11,733 nt of DNA from DSAR01 sp034437315 (lineage in GTDB: Bacteria > Chloroflexota > Anaerolineae > B4-G1): the NCBI GenBank assembly GCA_034437315.1, contig DAOTUC010000107.1, forward strand, positions 1 through 11,733. The letters are read 5' to 3'. The position numbers and the translations under genes are program-made. Of this stretch, positions 7,571 through 11,733 are shown piece by piece (position 1 is the first letter of the stretch; every line of letters starts with the position of its first letter). The notes beneath the pieces are model-generated. The model saw nothing but the letters and a program-made list of their open reading frames with translations, did not search any database and was not told the origin of the DNA.

Positions 7571-7773
7571 ATACGACAAGGACAAACAGGCCAGGTTCCT
7601 CCATCGTTCTCATCCAATGTGGACACCAGGCCGAGCGGTTGAGGGCGCGATCGAACCGATTGTTGGTCTAGGTGGGCGATCGGATAGGCAACGTTGGACG
7701 AGAATCGTCACCCCTATCGACGCAACGCGCCACCTGGTGGATCGTGACCGTGTAGGCGCGCTGGCAGGGCCTT

Positions 7774-7802
7774 ATTATAGCATAAGTGACCTTGGTTTAC
7801 AA
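7774..7802 (-). promoter_or_regulatory. Putative promoter of the B12-protein gene
   Basis: The minus strand reads TTGTAA (7797-7802), 17 bases, then a perfect TATAAT (7774-7779) preceded by TGC, an extended -10. The predicted start near 7767 leaves a leader of about 396 bases before the GTG at 7370, long enough for RNA-level control. The -35 box overlaps that of the divergent promoter at 7796-7823. Confidence 0.6.
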
Positions 7803-7823
7803 TTGCCCGGCTTTTTGTATAAT
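7796..7823 (+). promoter_or_regulatory. Putative promoter of the secreted-protein/methylase-like operon
   Basis: TTTACA (7796-7801), a 16-base spacer and a perfect TATAAT (7818-7823) face the gene at 7946. The predicted start near 7830 gives a leader of about 116 bases. Its -35 box shares five bases with that of the divergent promoter. Confidence 0.62.
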
Positions 7824-7945
7824 AAACATAATTGCTCAACCCATCCGTTTAGCGCGAACCACTACCCGCGCGCGAGCAAGCTGAGTAGTTTCTATTGAAC
7901 ATAGGCGCTCAAAGCGGCACCCTGGTAAAAAAGGAAGGTTAAACA

Positions 7946-9196
7946 ATGAGACCGAGAAGGAACCTGCGAGCTATACGCGCTTGGCGCTATGTCGTATCCT
8001 ATGCGCTGCTGATGTTGCTGCTTCACTCTTCATCCGCCATGGCCGACGTGGGGACGTGGTGGACCGCTCAGAGCGCATCGGTCGCCCCGGACGGAGAATC
8101 GACCCAGGTCCAGATGGTCGCCGAAGAAGTGCTGCTGATTGTCGAGCCACTGGACCCCCCGGCGGATCAGGAATGGGTGCGCATCGACGAGTTGATGAGG
8201 ATTCACGTCGAGGCTGCGTTCTTGATGCGCAACCAGGGGGCGGAAACGGAGGCCTTTGACGTCTGGTTCCCCCTCACCGCCGGCGCTATCCAGGATGATA
8301 ACCCCATCTTCCCCTCCCGGCTGGAGAATTTTCGCGCCTGGGTCGATGGCGATCCTGTCCATGTCGAGGAGCAACCCGGCCGCGACCTGCTGGGCCTGCG
8401 GGACGAGGCGCCCTGGGCCACGTGGGCGGTCTCCTTCCCGCCCGGGCAGGACGTCACGCTGCGGGTGACCTACGACACCTATCCGGTCGAGTGGGGCGGC
8501 TGGGCCATTGTCCATTACATTCTTGAGACCGGCGCCGGATGGCGCGGTCCCATCGGCGAGGGGAGCGTCACCTTCCGCCTGCCCTACGAGGTCACGCCGC
8601 AGAACGTGCAATTGGCGGAGATACGTGAGGCCTACACCGGCCCTGATCGCCCCTTTGAGATCACCGTGGAGGATACCGACGTCGTCTGGCGCTTCACGGA
8701 TCTGGAACCCCGGCCTTCGGGGACGCTCTGGGAGGACAGCCCGTTAGCCGACACCGATAACTTGATCCTGTTGATGATGAAGCCGGCGGATTGGCTCGCG
8801 ATTGAGGCCGCCCGCGCCGACGTTGAGGCGCATCCAGAGTCTCCTGATGCGCACTTGCGATTGGCACAGGCCCTGGAGGCGGGCGCCCAGACCATCAAAT
8901 CGGCGCTGGACACCGAGGCCAACGATCTGTTACTCACCGAGGCCGACGCGGCCCGCCAACGTGCGCTGGATCTGGCGACGCAGGCCACCCCCACGCCAAC
9001 ACCCACATCACCAGCCATCCGCACCCTCACACCGACGCACACCCCCACGCTCACACCGACGCCTATGGACACCTCAACACCGTCGCCCACCGCCACGCCT
9101 CTGCCCGACTCGCCAGCCTCCGGCGGGCCCTGTCTCGGCGGCGTCGCGATGACGGGGTTGGTCCTTGCCTTGTGGCTGGCGCGCACGCGATTTTGA
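7946..9196 (+). CDS. Secreted DUF4424-like protein with Thr-Pro linker and C-terminal anchor
   Basis: A 416-residue exported protein of unknown function. Residues 1-33 are a signal peptide: Arg-rich start, hydrophobic VVSYALLMLLL, and a likely cut after SAMA, before DVG. Residues about 34-280 look like a beta-sandwich. The ADVG start, QMVAEEVLLIVEPL and the 'FLMRNQGAETEAFDVWFPL' stretch resemble DUF4424-type domains (remembered, not searched). Residues about 285-345 are helical and Ala/Glu/Leu-rich, possibly one TPR-like repeat pair. Residues about 346-390 are a Thr/Pro/Ser linker (TPTPTPT and similar). The end is SGGPCLGG with Cys396, a short hydrophobic stretch and RTRF, like a C-terminal sorting or anchoring signal. 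It therefore probably sits on the outer face of the cytoplasmic membrane. AAGGAAGG (7931-7938) lies seven bases before the ATG. The next gene begins nine bases after its stop. Confidence 0.72.
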   Translation: MRPRRNLRAIRAWRYVVSYALLMLLLHSSSAMADVGTWWTAQSASVAPDGESTQVQMVAEEVLLIVEPLDPPADQEWVRIDELMRIHVEAAFLMRNQGAETEAFDVWFPLTAGAIQDDNPIFPSRLENFRAWVDGDPVHVEEQPGRDLLGLRDEAPWATWAVSFPPGQDVTLRVTYDTYPVEWGGWAIVHYILETGAGWRGPIGEGSVTFRLPYEVTPQNVQLAEIREAYTGPDRPFEITVEDTDVVWRFTDLEPRPSGTLWEDSPLADTDNLILLMMKPADWLAIEAARADVEAHPESPDAHLRLAQALEAGAQTIKSALDTEANDLLLTEADAARQRALDLATQATPTPTPTSPAIRTLTPTHTPTLTPTPMDTSTPSPTATPLPDSPASGGPCLGGVAMTGLVLALWLARTRF

Positions 9197-9205
9197 TGTG
9201 TTGAT

Positions 9206-11494
9206 ATGGGCAAATACTGCTTTATCCCCGGTAAATTGGCGCCGCCGACCGGCCCGCTGGCCCGCTACCGGCCGGCTCAACCACGAGGCGCGGTCGAGGC
9301 CTACGTTCGGGGACTAAGCGAACCCGGCGACCTGGTCGTGGATTTGTTTTGCCAGGGGCCGCAGATCGTGCGGGAGGCGGTTGAAGCGGGACGCCGGGCG
9401 CTGGGGATTAGCGTCAACCCGCTGCTCTTGCTCATCGCGCGCCTGGGATTGGGCCAGTGCGAGGCGCATTCGCTTAACGCGGCCTTCACCCATCTGGCGG
9501 ACGAGCGCAAGGGGGATGTCCCTCTGCGCCATTACCTGAACGACCGCTACCGCTCCCCCTGTCCCACCTGCGAGGCGACGGGCGTGGCCGAATGGCTGGC
9601 CTGGGAGCGGGAGGGAGATCGCCCATTCTGGAAGGCGGTGCGTTGCCCCCGTTGTGACGGTGCGCAGGAGGGGCCGGCCGTGGAGGCCGACGTAAAGACG
9701 GCCCATCAAGCGCCGCCCCGAGGGCTGGCCTACTATTACGCGCTGGATCGAGTCGCGCCGCGCGGTCATCCGGGGCGCGAGCGGGCGGCCCAATTGCTTG
9801 ATCTCTACACGCCGCGCAATCTCTCGGCGCTGATGGATCTGGCGATGCGCCTCGACGGACTGGACGCCGACCAGGCGGTCAAGTTGGCCCTGACCGGCGC
9901 GTTGCTAGATTGCTTCGACCGGGGCAGCAGCCTGGATCCTTATGGCGAAGAGCGGGCGCGACCGCGGACGTTGCGCGTCCCCGCCCATTACATTGAGCGC
10001 AACGTCTGGCTGTCCTTCGAGGACGGTGTATCCTGTTCCTCTGCCGTAGGGGCGCGTGCGCCGGTGCAGCGCGTAGACGACGCCGACGCCTTGTTAGCGG
10101 GCGAGGCGGAGGGGTACACATTGATCAGCCACGCCGCCCGTGACGTGCGTCAGCGGCTCCCGGCCCAAATCGCAGCCCTCATCTTCGTCAATCCGCCGCG
10201 TCCCGATGGGGTGTTCTGGGCCCTGTCGGCGTTGTGGGCCGGATGGTTGTGGGAAACGCCGTCGGCGTTGGCGCTACGGCCCTATCTACGCCGCCGGCGT
10301 TTCGATTGGGATTGGCACGGCCGGGTGTTGAAGGCGGCCCTGCGGGCGGCCGGGCCATTGCTGGCGCCGGGCGGATATTTGATCACCCTCTCCTGCAACC
10401 CGGAGAAGGCGTTGCTCGCTTCGACCTGTGTGTCCGCCAGTGGATCCGGTTACACGTTGGTGGGCTGGGGATATGAGCCTGACGTAGGCTACCGGCTGAT
10501 CTGGCGCTGGACGCCGGACGCAGCGACGGGAGAGCGTCTGGCCGATGATGTGAACCTTGAGAACCTGGCCCACGACCTGAGCCAGGCGGCCGGCGAGGCG
10601 GCGATCCACATCCTCCACAGGCGGGGAGAGCCAATGGAGACGACGACGCTGACCGGCGGCGTATATGGCGATTTGACCGAGCGGGGCGCACTTGCGCGGA
10701 CCGCGGCCTCTCTGGAACGAGCCGGGAAACAGCGACAGGCGCTTTCGTTCGTCATGGATGCAATCGACGACGGGCTTGACGCGGCCCCGCTGGTCGACAT
10801 AGCGAGCGAAAAAGAAGCGCGCTTCTGGCTCGCCGCGCCGCGTCGCACCGACGAACCGCTGGCCGACCGGGTGGAGCGGGCCGTGTGGGAATTGTTGGCC
10901 CACCAATCCCCCTGGCCTATCAACGCGCTGATCCAGGCGATCTATGCCCGTTTCCCCGGCCAGCTCACGCCAGACCTGGCGTTGGCGCTGACCTGCATCG
11001 ACTCGTATGGCGCGGCGGAGGGGGAAACCGTGCGCCTGCGCCCGGAGGACGCCCCGCTCCAACGGAACGCCGAACTCGGTCGAGTGCGGGAGAGTCTCGT
11101 GATCCTGGGCGAACGTCTGGGCTTCAAACCGGTGCGGGGCGGCAGTTGGGACGTGCGCTGGCTGGATAGGAAAGCGGATGGGCGCGAGCAGTACGTGTTC
11201 GACGTCACGGCGGAGGTCTCCCTGGGCGACTATCTGTTCGCCGGGCGAACGGTAGACGAGGGAGCGCAACGGCGGTTGGTGATTCCCGGCGGACGAGCGG
11301 CGCTGGTCGATTTCAAACTACGGCGGGATCCGCGCTTGCCCCGCCTGGTGGAAGCCGGGCAATGGCAATTCATCAAATTCCGTCACCTGCGGCGCCTGCT
11401 GGCGCAACCGGACCTGGATCGCTACGCTTTCCAGACAGCGTCGGGGCTCGATCCCATCGTGGAACAAGAGGCCGCCCAGATTCCATTGTTCTGA
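9206..11494 (+). CDS. Degenerate DNA-methylase-like protein with zinc ribbon and clamp-binding-like tail
   Basis: A 762-residue, probably cytosolic protein. The N-terminal half has the layout of an amino-type (N4/N6) DNA methyltransferase. Motif I region VVDLFCQGP (44-52) stands in place of DPFxGxG. GISVNP (67-72) matches the 'GIDINP' strand. Cys119, Cys122, Cys147 and Cys150 form a likely zinc ribbon. FVNPPRPDG with NPPR at 329-332 occupies motif IV, and LLAPGGYLITL follows. Loss of the aromatic residue after NPP and the altered glycine loop suggest weak or absent methylation, perhaps DNA binding only. The C-terminal third contains a winged-helix-like part (ALIQAIYARFPGQLTPD) and a conserved-looking FIKFRHLRRLLAQ segment, and ends AQIPLF, which resembles a beta-clamp-binding pentapeptide. 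There is no clear ribosome binding site; translation is probably coupled to the upstream gene nine bases away. No restriction endonuclease gene is adjacent. Specificity and role are unknown. Confidence 0.7.
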   Translation: MGKYCFIPGKLAPPTGPLARYRPAQPRGAVEAYVRGLSEPGDLVVDLFCQGPQIVREAVEAGRRALGISVNPLLLLIARLGLGQCEAHSLNAAFTHLADERKGDVPLRHYLNDRYRSPCPTCEATGVAEWLAWEREGDRPFWKAVRCPRCDGAQEGPAVEADVKTAHQAPPRGLAYYYALDRVAPRGHPGRERAAQLLDLYTPRNLSALMDLAMRLDGLDADQAVKLALTGALLDCFDRGSSLDPYGEERARPRTLRVPAHYIERNVWLSFEDGVSCSSAVGARAPVQRVDDADALLAGEAEGYTLISHAARDVRQRLPAQIAALIFVNPPRPDGVFWALSALWAGWLWETPSALALRPYLRRRRFDWDWHGRVLKAALRAAGPLLAPGGYLITLSCNPEKALLASTCVSASGSGYTLVGWGYEPDVGYRLIWRWTPDAATGERLADDVNLENLAHDLSQAAGEAAIHILHRRGEPMETTTLTGGVYGDLTERGALARTAASLERAGKQRQALSFVMDAIDDGLDAAPLVDIASEKEARFWLAAPRRTDEPLADRVERAVWELLAHQSPWPINALIQAIYARFPGQLTPDLALALTCIDSYGAAEGETVRLRPEDAPLQRNAELGRVRESLVILGERLGFKPVRGGSWDVRWLDRKADGREQYVFDVTAEVSLGDYLFAGRTVDEGAQRRLVIPGGRAALVDFKLRRDPRLPRLVEAGQWQFIKFRHLRRLLAQPDLDRYAFQTASGLDPIVEQEAAQIPLF

Positions 11495-11539
11495 TTCATT
11501 TTCAGCATAGTGAAAAGGGTATGTTCCCAGAGACGTAAA

Positions 11540-11654
11540 CCCGGCGATTAAAATCGCGGGCAACCGCGTGTCGCAAGCGACACGATGCCAAGTCCACCTG
11601 CGTGGACTAGTGGTCTCTCCCATAAATTCTTGGGGTAAAGACTTCCGAAGTCTT
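11540..11654. repeat. Array of four intergenic hairpins
   Basis: Four inverted repeats follow each other after the operon. CCC-GCGATT/AATCGC-GGG lies at 11540-11560, with one bulged G. CGTGTCGC/GCGACACG (11567-11584) has an AA loop. AGTCCAC/GTGGACT lies at 11591-11608. AAGACTTC/GAAGTCTT (11638-11654) is separated by one C. The AAGACTTC motif recurs at 11725-11732. None has a T tract, so this is not a standard terminator. The spacing and GC-rich short stems resemble multi-hairpin dispersed repeats of bacterial intergenic regions. The end of the operon transcript may form here. Confidence 0.75.
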
Positions 11655-11733
11655 CTGACTCATTCTGAAGAAGGCTTGCCTCTCTATCAGGCCAGAACGT
11701 CGTTTATCGATCCTAAGCACCTTCAAGACTTCG

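Larger units (their letters stand above)
7571..7945. other. Gene-free stretch between divergent genes
   Basis: Apart from the two promoters (7774-7823) and the ribosome binding site AAGGAAGG at 7931-7938, this stretch holds only modest inverted repeats. On the minus strand these include CCACCAGGTGG (7730-7740) and GATAGG pairing with CCTATC across 7684-7719. A 93-codon open frame at 7617-7898 crosses both promoters and shows no domain or ribosome binding site, so I do not call it a gene. Confidence 0.5.

Noticed and set aside
7571..7770. Cobalamin riboswitch before the B12-protein gene
   Set aside because: I looked for the conserved B12 box and its flanking stems on the minus strand and did not find them.
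7617..7898. 93-codon plus-strand gene
   Set aside because: It spans both divergent promoters and lacks a ribosome binding site and any domain.
10286..11269. 327-codon minus-strand frame opposite the methylase-like gene
   Set aside because: Shadow frame; its composition is Arg/Gln/His-rich and it has no start signal.
9206..11494. Restriction-modification system
   Set aside because: The methylase motifs are degraded and there is no endonuclease gene beside it, so a working system is not supported.

Overview
The window looks like a chromosomal segment of a GC-rich bacterium, most likely a Chloroflexota member (Anaerolineae-like). This is inferred from gene style only: a multi-PAS/GAF histidine kinase, a large corrinoid-binding protein, a secreted protein with a Thr-Pro linker and short C-terminal anchor, and a degenerate DNA-methylase-like protein ending in QIPLF. 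No rRNA, tRNA, CRISPR array, transposase or phage gene was found. Five intact protein genes account for nearly all coding sequence; the other long reading frames are high-GC shadows.

Layout. (1) 1-1105, minus: a WYL-domain transcription regulator, with a short protein-like remnant in another frame just past its stop. (2) 1106-1380: divergent intergenic region with a good sigma70-type promoter toward the kinase and a weaker one toward the WYL gene. (3) 1381-5370, plus: a soluble hybrid-sensor histidine kinase (GAF, PAS, PAS, three GAFs, PAS, HisKA, HATPase) ending at a textbook intrinsic terminator (5443-5492). (4) 5491-5735: no gene, but a near-consensus plus-strand promoter followed by nested inverted and tandem repeats, a candidate structured RNA or small repeat element. 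(5) 5736-7370, minus: a B12-binding protein with a mutase-like C-terminal part. (6) 7371-7945: about 575 bp without a gene, holding a 23-bp direct repeat around a GC-rich hairpin and two divergent promoters that share one -35 region. (7) 7946-9196 and 9206-11494, plus: a two-gene operon of a secreted DUF4424-like protein and a methylase-like protein. (8) 11495-11733: a cluster of palindromic hairpins resembling a dispersed intergenic repeat.

How the genes work together is mostly unknown. The WYL regulator and the kinase are divergent neighbours, but no response regulator is present, so the kinase is an orphan here. The B12 protein and the secreted/methylase operon share a compact divergent promoter, which suggests coordinated control. 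The two most unusual items are the methylase-like protein, which keeps the fold signatures but has altered motif I and NPPR instead of (D/N)PPY, and the structured non-coding interval at 5491-5735.
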